DNA of 40,487 bases from Flavobacteriales bacterium (GCA_020435415.1 JAGQZQ010000023.1:1-40487); one strand, 5' to 3'. Positions 1-7,730 are shown, counted from the stretch's first letter. Notes: generated from the letters alone by a model not told the origin. Program-made: numbers and translations.

Positions 1-41
1 GCCTAATGCGGGATGCTCTGAACCAGCTGAGCTAAGCTCCC
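1..41 (-). tRNA. 5' part of a tRNA, cut by the window edge
   Basis: Read on the minus strand from position 41, the sequence begins with a 7-base acceptor half (GGGAGCT), then TA, then a D-arm in which GCTC pairs with GAGC around a loop containing AGCTGGTTCA. This is the typical 5' half of a bacterial tRNA. The anticodon stem would start TCCCG, and the next seven bases read CATTAGG, which lacks the near-universal U at position 33. The anticodon therefore cannot be assigned. The 3' half lies outside the window, so a true gene, a decayed copy or an assembly-edge artefact all remain possible. Confidence 0.6.
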
Positions 42-128
42 TTAGGGGGATGCAAATATAGCTAAATATTCAATTTACAAAAACGAAAAAAGGATCAATA
101 AGATTCGGAATGGGGTCCGGAATATGGA

Positions 129-611
129 TCAGTTGAAGCTGAGGGTCTGCACGGCCTGGAAGAACCATGCCTGTACTTCATTGAATTCCGCAGGATCACA
201 CAGCATTTCAATGCGGGCCTTCCCACCGTTTACATCCAGCATCAGTATTGTGCGCTCCCGGATTCCCTGCTCATCAGATACCGTGGTGTGAAATTGTTCA
301 CCCTCATATCCGTTGACCTTTACTTTATCCACAGTGGCATCCTGGGCATAGTAAGCGTCCATGTTGGTAAACCGTTCCGCTTCTTCATTCAGGTAGATCC
401 TGATCTTTACGGTAGAGGATTCCTTGCTGTTCAGTTGCCAGTATGTCATCGACAAAATACCCGCCGTGGTGGATTCCCATTCCCCGCTAAGGTTCATACG
501 GATACGGTCGTTGTCACTGCGGTACGTTTGTTCATCACTTCCCGCCTTCACATTCAGAGCGAATACCATTGCACATAGCAAGGCAAACGCATTGGTAAGA
601 TTCTTCTTCAT
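129..611 (-). CDS. Secreted hypothetical protein, 160 aa
   Basis: A 160-residue protein with a clear signal peptide (residues about 1-23: Lys-rich start, hydrophobic stretch, cleavage near VKA-GS), so it is probably periplasmic or exported. The mature part is a mixed-charge domain of about 135 residues with no motif I recognise. It looks like a small beta-rich domain with recurring aromatic and acidic positions, and there is no lipobox, membrane segment or sorting tail. It is transcribed alone; a well-formed promoter lies about 90 bases upstream (704-735). I cannot assign a function. The signal peptide, promoter and clean ORF make it very likely a real gene. Confidence 0.8.
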   Translation of the reverse strand: MKKNLTNAFALLCAMVFALNVKAGSDEQTYRSDNDRIRMNLSGEWESTTAGILSMTYWQLNSKESSTVKIRIYLNEEAERFTNMDAYYAQDATVDKVKVNGYEGEQFHTTVSDEQGIRERTILMLDVNGGKARIEMLCDPAEFNEVQAWFFQAVQTLSFN

Positions 612-703
612 AAATCACATTATTTACACGTATCCGCACCAATACTTCCGGTGAAAATGTCAATAAATAAAGCGTTAGGCACGGACTGGGGTTTGCTTAT
701 CCA

Positions 704-735
704 CAAATGTACCACTTTCATCGAAAGCGTTCAAA
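704..735 (-). promoter_or_regulatory. Bacteroidota promoter for the 160-aa secreted protein
   Basis: On the minus strand TTTG (735-732), a 20-bp spacer and TACATTTG (711-704) match the -33/-7 consensus TTTG-N19-21-TAnnTTTG recognised by the primary sigma factor of this phylum. It predicts a 5' leader of about 85 bases ahead of the start at 611. Confidence 0.65.
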
Positions 736-842
736 CTTTTTTTTCGGCGGTTTTTTGTCTTTCCGCCTCCGCCCTACTATCGGCTATAAGTATTGTCAAC
801 ACAGACAACTTTATCATCAAGAAACCTTTTTATCATGGTTGC

Positions 843-870
843 ATAACACCTAATTGATATTGAGTTAACA
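843..870 (+). promoter_or_regulatory. Putative Pho box upstream of the beta-helix lipoprotein
   Basis: Three hexamers lie at exactly 11-bp spacing: ATAACA (843-848), TTGATA (854-859) and TTAACA (865-870). The last ends nine bases before a -7-like box, TTCCTTTG (880-887), which suits an activator site replacing a -33 element. The spacing and the TTAACA core resemble PhoB/PhoP sites of other phyla. Binding by the PhoB proteins of this window is inferred. Confidence 0.45.
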
Positions 871-924
871 TACGTAAGGTTCCTTTGCAACGAACAAAAG
901 AAATAATTCACAAAACCCATCAAA

Positions 925-2424
925 ATGAAACGACAAGACTTTTACCCGGTAACCAGGAAGGCGATTGTCTATTCCCTGTTTGCCGGTGCGCTGATGATGT
1001 CATCTGCGTGTTCTAAAAAGGAAGGATGTACCGATCCTACCGCCACCAACTTTGACGCGGATGCAAAAGATGACGACGGTTCCTGCGAGTACGAAGACAA
1101 GTCAACCACCTTTACCCAAACCATTGTCGGATCCGATACCCTTGTGACCATTAAAGATAATGGTGAAGGAATCGGCACAATGACCCTCACAAAAACCAAA
1201 ATCTGGATTCTGAACGGACTGGTGTTCGTGAACAGCGGACAAACCCTCACCATTCAGGCTGGTACCGTTATTAAAGGAAAATCCGGTCAGGGCGAAAACG
1301 CCTCAGCACTGGTTGTTGCACGTGGCGCCACCATCAATGCTGCCGGCACTGCTACTGAACCTATCATCTTCACTGCCGAAGCAGACAAGTTGGACGGAAA
1401 TCTGAGCACATCCGCCCGCGGCCTTTGGGGTGGCGTAATCGTTCTTGGAAAAGCAAAACTGAATTCATCTCCCGGCGAAACCGCTGTTGAAGGTATCCCA
1501 ACTACCGAATCAAGAGGTATTTACGGGGGCTCTGATGATGCAGACAACTCCGGAACATTAAAGTATATCTCCATCCGCCACGGCGGCACCGACATCGGTG
1601 AAGGAAATGAGATCAACGGTCTTACCCTGGGTGGTGTCGGTTCCGCGACCACCATCGAACATATTGAGATCATTGCCAATAATGATGATGGCATCGAATT
1701 CTTCGGTGGCATGGCCAGCGTAAAATATGCGGTAGTTGCCTTCTGCGCCGATGATGGTTTCGATTATGATGAAGGTTGGAGAGGACGTGGTCAGTTCTGG
1801 TTCCTGATCCAGGATGCCAACGCAGGAGACCGCGGTGGTGAGCACGATGGCGGTACCGATCCTGAAGATGGTACACCCTACGCAACACCTATGATCTACA
1901 ATGCAACCTACATCGGAAACGGTATCGCCAACGGTCATCGCGCCGTTACCTTCCGCGATAATGCCGGTGGAGAATACCACAACTGCATCTTTGCAGACTG
2001 GGGTAAAGGCATCGACGTTGAGAAGCTAGCTAGTGGAGAAGATTCATATGCCCGTTTAACTGAGAATTCCCTTAAACTGGTCAGCAATATCTTCTTCAAC
2101 ACCGTTGTAGCCGGAACCGGTGCAACTGCATCCGACCTTTTCAAGGTTACCCTTGGAACCGGTGCAACAGATGGTGGCGCACAAGCCGCTTTTGAAGCCA
2201 AATTTGCCAGCAATAGCAACGCGGTAGCAGACCCAGGCATCGTAACAACTGCAACTGCAGGAAGCATGCTTCTGGATCCCGTACCAGCCAATTCACTGGT
2301 AGCAGGTACCGCTCCAAGCAACTCCTGGTACACTTCTGTTACTTTCAAAGGTGCCTTCGATCCTAGTGCCACTCCATGGTGCAAAGGATGGACATTGCTT
2401 GACGAAGCAGGATTCCTGAAGTAA
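925..2424 (+). CDS. Beta-helix surface/periplasmic lipoprotein paired with a TonB receptor
   Basis: A 499-residue lipoprotein: signal peptide with lipobox ending SSAC (Cys about residue 29), then a short Asp-rich region (CTDPTATNFDADAKDDDGSC) resembling a calcium-binding-like repeat of Bacteroidota exoproteins. From about residue 65 there is a long domain of beta-helix type. It shows the phrases typical of this family: 'tl.I..GTVIKGK', 'GATINAAGTATEPIIFTA', 'RGLWGGVIVLGKA', 'IYGGSDDADNSGTLKYISIR' and 'DDGIEFFGG'. Such proteins are found in marine Bacteroidota next to a TonB receptor, as here (receptor 180 bp downstream). Ligand unknown. The Pho-box-like element upstream suggests phosphate control (inference). 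A strong hairpin follows the stop, so the downstream receptor probably has its own promoter. Confidence 0.85.
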   Translation: MKRQDFYPVTRKAIVYSLFAGALMMSSACSKKEGCTDPTATNFDADAKDDDGSCEYEDKSTTFTQTIVGSDTLVTIKDNGEGIGTMTLTKTKIWILNGLVFVNSGQTLTIQAGTVIKGKSGQGENASALVVARGATINAAGTATEPIIFTAEADKLDGNLSTSARGLWGGVIVLGKAKLNSSPGETAVEGIPTTESRGIYGGSDDADNSGTLKYISIRHGGTDIGEGNEINGLTLGGVGSATTIEHIEIIANNDDGIEFFGGMASVKYAVVAFCADDGFDYDEGWRGRGQFWFLIQDANAGDRGGEHDGGTDPEDGTPYATPMIYNATYIGNGIANGHRAVTFRDNAGGEYHNCIFADWGKGIDVEKLASGEDSYARLTENSLKLVSNIFFNTVVAGTGATASDLFKVTLGTGATDGGAQAAFEAKFASNSNAVADPGIVTTATAGSMLLDPVPANSLVAGTAPSNSWYTSVTFKGAFDPSATPWCKGWTLLDEAGFLK

Positions 2425-2453
2425 CAGTCTTCATGCGTAACTGTTAGTTCAAA

Positions 2454-2490
2454 CGCGCCCCGGAGGAGGAAATCGCCCCTCCGGAGCGCG
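2454..2490 (+). terminator. Rho-independent-like terminator after the lipoprotein
   Basis: A 13-bp stem (2454-2466 with 2478-2490, one C/A mismatch) closes an 11-base loop and is followed by TTATTTATT. It is very GC-rich and lies 30 bases after the stop codon. Confidence 0.75.
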
Positions 2491-2517
2491 TTATTTATTG
2501 GCATCTTCTATACTTTA

Positions 2518-2552
2518 ACCTGAATGTGTTAACATTTACTTAACACTCAGGT
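2518..2552 (+). promoter_or_regulatory. Putative Pho box / inverted repeat upstream of the TonB receptor
   Basis: Two perfect TTAACA hexamers (2529-2534 and 2540-2545) lie 11 bp apart. The same bases sit inside an inverted repeat: ACCTGA plus GTGTTAA (2518-2523, 2526-2532) against TTAACAC plus TCAGGT (2540-2552), with a 7-base loop and a 2-base bulge. It may be a direct-repeat activator site, a dyad operator or a weak hairpin. It lies 55 bases before the receptor start. Confidence 0.45.
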
Positions 2553-2606
2553 GATGCTTCGGTCACAGTACATCCGGAACTTTACGGCATCGTTATCCGA
2601 AGAAAA

Positions 2607-5420
2607 ATGAAGATATCCAGAATTGTAGTTTTCTTACTTCTGACAACCCTCGTCAGTCGGGCACAAGATGCCATCCTCAGTGGAAATGTGAAAGATGGAG
2701 ATAATGGGCAACCCATTCCGGGAGCTTCCGTTATTGTAGCAGGTACCACTATCGGGACCGCTACCGATTTCGATGGCAACTTCAGATTACCCATACCCAA
2801 ATCCGGTAAAGTAAAGATCGTTTGCCAATACATTACGCACAACCCGGATACACAGGAGGTAACCCTCCAACCCGGAAAAACGATCAACCTTAATTTCTCG
2901 TTGCACGTGCAGGTATTTACCATTGCTGAAGGAATAACGATTGAAGCAAGGGTGAATCAGAAGTCTGAGAATGCTGCACGGACCGCGGAAAAAAAATCTG
3001 CCACTGTGGTAACGGTTATGGCCGCAGAACAGATTGCCAAAGGCGGCGACGGTGATGCTGCTTCCGCAGTGAAGCGTATGCCGGGTGCCACGGTAGAAGG
3101 AGGTAAATACGTTTACGTACGTGGCCTCAGTGACCGTTATAGTAAAACCACCCTTAACAGTGCGGAGATTCCAGGCCTGGATCCGAACAGGAACTCGGTC
3201 CAAATGGATCTCTTCCCCACCAACCTGATCGAAAAGATCAGTGCCGTGAAATCATTCTCACCCGATTTGCCCGGAAACTTTACCGGTGGTCTTGTGAATA
3301 TCGATACCAAAGAGTATCCGAATTCATTGATGATGCAACTCTCAACATCCCTGTCATACAACACCCAATCGAACCTCCGCAATGATTTCCTTTCTCCGGG
3401 AAAAGGGTCAAAAGATTGGCTGGGAATGGATGACGGTAGCCGTGATATCCCAGCTGCAGTTGACGGCAAGGTCATTCCAGGATACGGTGCCGATAATCAA
3501 AAGCTGGAGACACTTACCAAAGCTTTCAACAAAAATGTCTCGCCTCAACAGACCAATTCATTTCTGAACCAGGGTTATTCCTTCTCATTTGGAAATAGGG
3601 ATTCACTGTTTAAACGACCCTTGGGTTACATGGCAGGCGTAACGTACAGCCACAGTTTCACCGGATACGATAACGGCTTTACCGGAAGATACAACCAGAC
3701 CGGACCGGTATCGGAAGTGAATAACCTGAACCCCGACCTCATTTTCAAGGATTCAAAGATGGAAGAAGATGTTCTCTGGGGAGGCCTGATCAACGTATCC
3801 TATAATCTTGCAAAGAATCATGATATCAGTGCCACCGTTCTCCACAACCAGAACGGCACAAACATAGCCAGGTACCAGGAAGGTGAAATCCCAAAAGATG
3901 CTGTTGGTCTTTATCAGCAAACCCGTGCGATGGGATACAAGGAAAGATCTTTGGACACGAAACAATTGAAGGGTAAACATACCCTGCCATTCCTTCACGA
4001 TCTCGAAGTAAGCTGGCTGGCCTCATTGACCACTTCGGCTCAACGTGAACCAGATCTAAGGTTTATGACCAACGATTATGAACTGGTCAATTCCGGAAGC
4101 GAGAACCCAGACACCCTGTATGGCCTTAGCCCGTCTATATATGGTCCGCCCAGCCGATACTTCAGGGACATGAAAGAGACCAACAATGACTACAAGGTAA
4201 ACTTCCAGCTTCCTCTGGAAACCAAATCCGGACATCCGGCCATTATCAAATGGGGCGCTTCACAAGTTGTAAAAGACAGGACGTTCCGGGAACAACGCTA
4301 CGATTTCCGCAATACGAATATGGTCTATACCGGGAACATGACAGAATACTTCTCGGATGCCAACATGGATCTTTCATCAACATCTCACGTGTATGTGGTA
4401 GATGGCTACCAGGAAAGGAACCAATATGATGCGGATGAGACTGTCAGAGCTGCATATACCATGGCCGACATCTCATTGGAGAGATTGCGGATCATCACCG
4501 GTGTACGTTTCGAACATGACAAGATTTATGTGGCAAGCCACAAAGCATCACTCGAAAAAGGATTCCTGAACAACAAGGATTTTCTTCCTGCCATCAATAC
4601 CACTTATTACATTAAAAAGGACACGACCAACCTGAGGTTTGCCTACAGCCGCACCCTGGCTCGCCCCATCTTCCGAGAGCTGGCGCCGTTTGCATCGTTT
4701 AACTTCGTAGGTGACTATGTGGAAGTAGGCAACCCAAATCTGCAAAGGGCATTGATCGACAACGTGGACCTGAAATGGGAAACATATCCGAGAACAGGTG
4801 AGGTGATCAGCATCGGCGTATTCGGTAAGCGTTTTCAAAAACCAATCGAGCGCACTTTTAATATCACCGCCAACAATCCGGAGTTAACATACAGAAACGT
4901 GAAAGAAGGCCGGGCCTACGGTGCAGAGTTTGAATATCGCAGAAACCTGAGCGCTTTCCACCGGTCCCTGGAACACTTCAGTCTTGGCACCAATGTAACC
5001 CTCATTTATTCCCGCGTTGCAATTGATGCGAAAGAATTGGCCGATATCCGTGAACTGGATCCGGAACACCCAAGCAAGCGGGTGATGTTCGGCCAGTCGC
5101 CCTATGTTGTGAACGCATCACTCGGTTATCAAAATGACTCACTTGGGATGTCTGCCAACCTGAACTTCAACGTTTCAGGCGAGCGGATGGTAGTGGTGAT
5201 TGACGGTGGAGACCCGGATGTGTTTGAACAACCCACCCCTCAGCTTGACTTCAACATCAGAAAAGATATCGGTAAGAAGCTTGCCGTTTCATTGAACATG
5301 AAAAACATCCTCAACCCTGAATTCAGGCAGACCCAAACATTCAAGGGCAACGATTACGTTTTTCAATCCTACAAAAAAGGTATGAGTATCGGACTTAGCG
5401 TTCGCTACAATATTTTCTGA
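2607..5420 (+). CDS. TonB-dependent outer-membrane receptor
   Basis: A 937-residue outer-membrane transporter. A signal peptide (1-19, cleaved near SRA-QD) is followed by a carboxypeptidase-regulatory-like domain (about 22-105, 'SGNVKDGDNGQPIPGASVIVAG'), a plug (about 130-245, 'YVYVRGLSDRYSKTTLNSAEIPG' region, 'NLIEKISAVKSFSPDLPGNFTGG') and a 22-strand barrel ending in Phe. The plug of this subgroup is common in Bacteroidota. It imports a ligand using TonB-ExbBD energy; the substrate cannot be read from sequence. Its partner is probably the upstream beta-helix lipoprotein rather than a SusD protein. The preceding 11-bp-spaced TTAACA pair and the nearby polyphosphate, Na+/Pi and PhoBR genes make phosphate or a phosphorylated compound a reasonable candidate, not a demonstrated one. 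Confidence 0.93.
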   Translation: MKISRIVVFLLLTTLVSRAQDAILSGNVKDGDNGQPIPGASVIVAGTTIGTATDFDGNFRLPIPKSGKVKIVCQYITHNPDTQEVTLQPGKTINLNFSLHVQVFTIAEGITIEARVNQKSENAARTAEKKSATVVTVMAAEQIAKGGDGDAASAVKRMPGATVEGGKYVYVRGLSDRYSKTTLNSAEIPGLDPNRNSVQMDLFPTNLIEKISAVKSFSPDLPGNFTGGLVNIDTKEYPNSLMMQLSTSLSYNTQSNLRNDFLSPGKGSKDWLGMDDGSRDIPAAVDGKVIPGYGADNQKLETLTKAFNKNVSPQQTNSFLNQGYSFSFGNRDSLFKRPLGYMAGVTYSHSFTGYDNGFTGRYNQTGPVSEVNNLNPDLIFKDSKMEEDVLWGGLINVSYNLAKNHDISATVLHNQNGTNIARYQEGEIPKDAVGLYQQTRAMGYKERSLDTKQLKGKHTLPFLHDLEVSWLASLTTSAQREPDLRFMTNDYELVNSGSENPDTLYGLSPSIYGPPSRYFRDMKETNNDYKVNFQLPLETKSGHPAIIKWGASQVVKDRTFREQRYDFRNTNMVYTGNMTEYFSDANMDLSSTSHVYVVDGYQERNQYDADETVRAAYTMADISLERLRIITGVRFEHDKIYVASHKASLEKGFLNNKDFLPAINTTYYIKKDTTNLRFAYSRTLARPIFRELAPFASFNFVGDYVEVGNPNLQRALIDNVDLKWETYPRTGEVISIGVFGKRFQKPIERTFNITANNPELTYRNVKEGRAYGAEFEYRRNLSAFHRSLEHFSLGTNVTLIYSRVAIDAKELADIRELDPEHPSKRVMFGQSPYVVNASLGYQNDSLGMSANLNFNVSGERMVVVIDGGDPDVFEQPTPQLDFNIRKDIGKKLAVSLNMKNILNPEFRQTQTFKGNDYVFQSYKKGMSIGLSVRYNIF

Positions 5421-5436
5421 TTGTTTACGGAAAGGG

Positions 5437-5467
5437 CGGAGACCGGGCAAAAATAAAGCCGGCTCCG
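5437..5467 (+). terminator. Hairpin after the TonB receptor
   Basis: CGGAG (5437-5441) and CCGG (5443-5446) pair with CCGG (5459-5462) and CTCCG (5463-5467), with a single bulged A. It starts 16 bases after the stop. No U-tract follows, so it is a weak intrinsic terminator or an RNA-stabilising hairpin. Confidence 0.5.
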
Positions 5468-5493
5468 AAGAAAACCGACTACGTTCATTGAGG

Positions 5494-5519
5494 AGCTGCC
5501 CGCCAGATAACAGGCAGCT
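5494..5519 (-). terminator. Hairpin downstream of the acidic 80-aa gene
   Basis: A 7-bp perfect stem, AGCTGCC (5494-5500) with GGCAGCT (5513-5519), sits 14 bases past the stop of the minus-strand gene at 5533. There is no T-run, so termination is uncertain. Confidence 0.4.
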
Positions 5520-5532
5520 GAAACAAACAAGG

Positions 5533-5775
5533 TTACTTATTGATGTACTCCATCTCCTCCACAGAGGTACCTATGCGGATGGTCGCATAATCATCCACGT
5601 TGATGTCATGGGAGAAGAAAACCTTCAGGTTATCCGTATCTGGCATATCATCATCTGGATCATCATCCAATTCAAGTTCAATTGAACGGACAAGCCAATC
5701 GTCATCGGCCATTAATTCATAAATTACCGGAGCATCCTCTTCAGGTCTGACCTCCAGGTTTGGCATTTCTTTCAT
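5533..5775 (-). CDS. Small acidic hypothetical protein, 80 aa
   Basis: An 80-residue, strongly acidic protein (run 'ELELDDDPDDDMPD' near residues 33-46) with no signal peptide or membrane segment, so cytoplasmic. No family is recognised. It is flanked by a hairpin downstream, and upstream by a possible promoter with a TAATTTTC box at 5790-5783 and TTTG 22 bp further out, which would give an almost leaderless transcript. It lies convergent to the TonB receptor and divergent from the PhoB-like regulator. Amino-acid composition and the clean reading frame favour a real gene, but function is unknown. Confidence 0.6.
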   Translation of the reverse strand: MKEMPNLEVRPEEDAPVIYELMADDDWLVRSIELELDDDPDDDMPDTDNLKVFFSHDINVDDYATIRIGTSVEEMEYINK

Positions 5776-5887
5776 GATTTCAGAAAATTAATTGTGTCAT
5801 TGGTTACGACCCCAAAACACGGAATCAACATTAATCGCATCATTAATACAACGTTATGTTTGCGGACATTACAGAGACATGTTGATT

Positions 5888-5915
5888 TTAACATAATTGT
5901 AACACTGATTTAATG
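5888..5915 (+). promoter_or_regulatory. Putative Pho box upstream of the orphan PhoB-like regulator
   Basis: Three hexamers at an exact 11-bp period: TTAACA (5888-5893), GTAACA (5899-5904) and TTAATG (5910-5915). A TAnnTTTG-like box, TAATTTCG, lies at 5936-5943. This is the same geometry as in front of phoB (14337-14364), suggesting regulation by PhoB or autoregulation. Confidence 0.5.
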
Positions 5916-5962
5916 GAGTGATGCCCACTCCTGGCTAATTTCGTTAGCCAATCAGTACAACC

Positions 5963-6664
5963 ATGGAATTCAGATATAAAGTCCTGGTGATCGACGATCA
6001 GCACGATCACCGTGAACAAATGTTACATATCCTTGCCAGAGAAGGATTTGATACCGTAGGTGCGGTTTCCGGACATGAAGGTGTTGAAAAAGCACAAACA
6101 ACCCATTCTGATATTATTATTATGGATATCGCCATGTCCGAAATGGATGGGGTGGAAACCTGCATGCAAATCCGTGCCTTGCAGGATTCCAAGCACCCGA
6201 TCATTGTCTTCCTTTCCTCTCGCAACGAGGATTATTCTCAGATCGCTGCACTGGAAGCCGGTGGTGATGATTACGTCACCCGGCCAATTAAACCCCGCGT
6301 GTTTGTTTCACGCCTGAAAGCACTGATCCGCAGATCACAGCTATGGCAAAAAGTGTCAATAGAAAACGGCAATGGCCATGCACCTTCCACCATCCTGAAC
6401 AAAGAGCGGTATTCGGTTCTTCATAACGGCACGGAATACGAACTTCCCAGGAAGGAATTCGGACTATTATCCTTGCTCATGTCCAAACCAGGCAAGGTAT
6501 TTACCCGGGAATCTATTCTCAATGCTGTTTGGGATGAAGAAGATCTGATCAGTGATCGCACCATCGATGTACATATCCGACGCCTGCGAACCAAGCTAGG
6601 CAAAGAACGCATCAAAACGCTGAAGGGCATTGGATACAAGTACTGTCTTACCATCGCCGAATAA
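5963..6664 (+). CDS. OmpR/PhoB-family response regulator, orphan
   Basis: A 233-residue two-component regulator. Residues 5-125 form a receiver domain with the acidic pair DD (11-12), phospho-acceptor Asp55 ('IIIMDIAMSEMDG'), the conserved Ser/Thr region and Lys in 'RPIKPRV'. Residues about 138-230 form the winged-helix DNA-binding domain ('ELPRKEFGLLSLL', 'DRTIDVHIRRLRTKLG', 'IKTLKGIGYKY'). It is closely similar in layout and wording to the PhoB at 14470, so the two are paralogues. No histidine kinase adjoins it, so it is an orphan that may be served by the PhoR at 15176 or another kinase. Its position just before the polyphosphate operon and behind an 11-bp-period motif suggests a phosphate-related role (inference). 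Confidence 0.92.
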   Translation: MEFRYKVLVIDDQHDHREQMLHILAREGFDTVGAVSGHEGVEKAQTTHSDIIIMDIAMSEMDGVETCMQIRALQDSKHPIIVFLSSRNEDYSQIAALEAGGDDYVTRPIKPRVFVSRLKALIRRSQLWQKVSIENGNGHAPSTILNKERYSVLHNGTEYELPRKEFGLLSLLMSKPGKVFTRESILNAVWDEEDLISDRTIDVHIRRLRTKLGKERIKTLKGIGYKYCLTIAE

Positions 6665-6719
6665 ACGACCTCTTCCTGATCATCGCGCCGGATTTCTTAT
6701 ATTTCCGGAACATGGTCAA

Positions 6720-7142
6720 TTGTGTAACATACTGTTGAACACGGAAGCACTCATAAGGGAGTTACAGTTCCGAACCTCAAGAAGTAGCGGACCTGGTGGG
6801 CAACATGTAAACCGAACGGAATCGCGTGTGGAACTGCTCTGGCATCCTGCCGGTTCTGATGTTTTCAATGACCGTGAGAAAGTCCGGATACAAAAACACC
6901 TTGCCAACCGCATTGATGGAGAAGGGATTTTACATTTGACGGCATCCGAAGAGCGTTCTCAATTGCGTAACAAAGAACTCGTCATTCAGCGCTTCCTGAA
7001 ACTAATCGCAAGGGCACTGGTTCCGCAAAAGAAGCGCATCCCCACCAAACCAGGCAAGGCGACGGTGGAAAAAAGGTTGGCTCTCAAGAAGAAGCGATCT
7101 TTAAGAAAACAACAACGGTCGGGCCGGGGAGGTGATGAATAG
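6720..7142 (+). CDS. arfB: Peptidyl-tRNA hydrolase ArfB (release-factor-like)
   Basis: A small class I release-factor-like protein with the catalytic GGQ in 'SSGPGGQHVNRTESRVEL' and a Lys/Arg-rich tail that enters the empty mRNA channel ('KKRIPTKPGKATVEKRLALKKKRSLRKQQRSG'). It has the usual length (about 140 residues) and lacks the codon-recognition domain, so it should rescue ribosomes stalled on mRNA lacking a stop codon. The start is uncertain: no ATG is placed suitably. The only in-frame ATG (6630) lies inside the preceding gene, whereas TTG codons at 6720 and 6735 fit the family length. A promoter-like TATATTTC lies at 6698-6705. Confidence 0.88.
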   Translation: MCNILLNTEALIRELQFRTSRSSGPGGQHVNRTESRVELLWHPAGSDVFNDREKVRIQKHLANRIDGEGILHLTASEERSQLRNKELVIQRFLKLIARALVPQKKRIPTKPGKATVEKRLALKKKRSLRKQQRSGRGGDE

Positions 7143-7171
7143 CAACCGCTAAACCGACATAGATTATTCAC

Positions 7172-7179
7172 TACTTTTG
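7172..7179 (+). promoter_or_regulatory. -7 box of the sixA-ppk1-ppx operon
   Basis: TACTTTTG matches the Bacteroidota -7 consensus TAnnTTTG exactly and lies 58 bases before sixA. I see no convincing TTTG element 19-21 bp upstream and no 11-bp-period TTAACA repeat here, so the operon's own phosphate control is not supported at this site. Confidence 0.4.
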
Positions 7180-7236
7180 ATGTGATCAAGATATCCGTAA
7201 CATGATTTTCCCATCAGCCCATAAAAAGTCCACACC

Positions 7237-7719
7237 ATGCTAAAATTATATGCCGTGCGACATGCCAAATCAAGCTGGGCTTTTCAACAACTGCACGATA
7301 TTGACCGGCCTTTGAAAAGAAAAGGGATCAAAAGAGCGATCCAAATGGCCCGGATACTGAAGGAAAGAGGTGCCAAACCGGATGCTGTAATCAGCAGTCC
7401 GTCCATGCGAACCTGCCAGACGGCCCTTTTGTTCGGCACCGTGTTACGATATAACCCTGAAAAGATCACCCTCCTGAATACCCTTTATGAAGCGGGGCTG
7501 GAGGATGTAAAAAAAATGATCAGTAAGCTGGCCGATAGTGACAAAGAAGTGATGTTTTTCGGCCACCATCCATCTATCACGGATCTTGCAAATACTTACC
7601 TGGATGAACCACTTGCAGCTCTGCCGACCGGTTCCATCGCCCTTCTTACCAGTAAAGCGAACAAGTGGTCCCGGTTTATCTCACAACCGCTGGATATTGA
7701 ATTGATCATGCCTCATTGA
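7237..7719 (+). CDS. sixA: SixA-type phosphohistidine phosphatase
   Basis: A 160-residue histidine-phosphatase-superfamily protein. The N-terminal catalytic RHAK (R8, H9 in 'LYAVRHAKSSW') and the second His (H110, 'FFGHHPSITDLAN') are present, and the length fits SixA. Members remove phosphate from phosphohistidine or small phosphorylated molecules in the cytoplasm. It ends 11 bases before ppk1, so it is probably cotranscribed with ppk1 and ppx. That placement hints that its substrate relates to polyphosphate metabolism; since Ppk1 forms a phosphohistidine intermediate, an action on Ppk1 is conceivable but purely inferred. Confidence 0.85.
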   Translation: MLKLYAVRHAKSSWAFQQLHDIDRPLKRKGIKRAIQMARILKERGAKPDAVISSPSMRTCQTALLFGTVLRYNPEKITLLNTLYEAGLEDVKKMISKLADSDKEVMFFGHHPSITDLANTYLDEPLAALPTGSIALLTSKANKWSRFISQPLDIELIMPH

Positions 7720-7730
7720 ATCCACCAACT

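Larger units (their letters stand above)
612..924. other. Divergent intergenic region (313 bp)
   Basis: This gap separates the minus-strand secreted protein from the plus-strand lipoprotein. It holds a Bacteroidota-type promoter for the minus gene (704-735) and, for the plus gene, a three-hexamer 11-bp-period motif (843-870) followed by a TAnnTTTG-like box at 880-887. A 68-codon plus-strand ORF at 651-857 shows no protein-like character. No RNA gene is evident. Confidence 0.6.

Noticed and set aside
651-857. 68-codon plus-strand ORF in the first intergenic region
   Set aside because: Cys/Phe-rich, no homology-like motif, and it overlaps the promoter of the minus-strand gene; chance ORF.
1558-1980. 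Minus-strand ORF within the beta-helix lipoprotein
   Set aside because: Mirror of a strong coding frame; no domain and repetitive Thr/Ile content.
6630-6719. N-terminal extension of arfB from the ATG at 6630
   Set aside because: It lies inside the response regulator gene, its residues are unlike the family, and a promoter-like box lies downstream of it.
7142-7236. Pho box in front of the polyphosphate operon
   Set aside because: Only an isolated GTAACA (7197-7202) is present, without an 11-bp partner.
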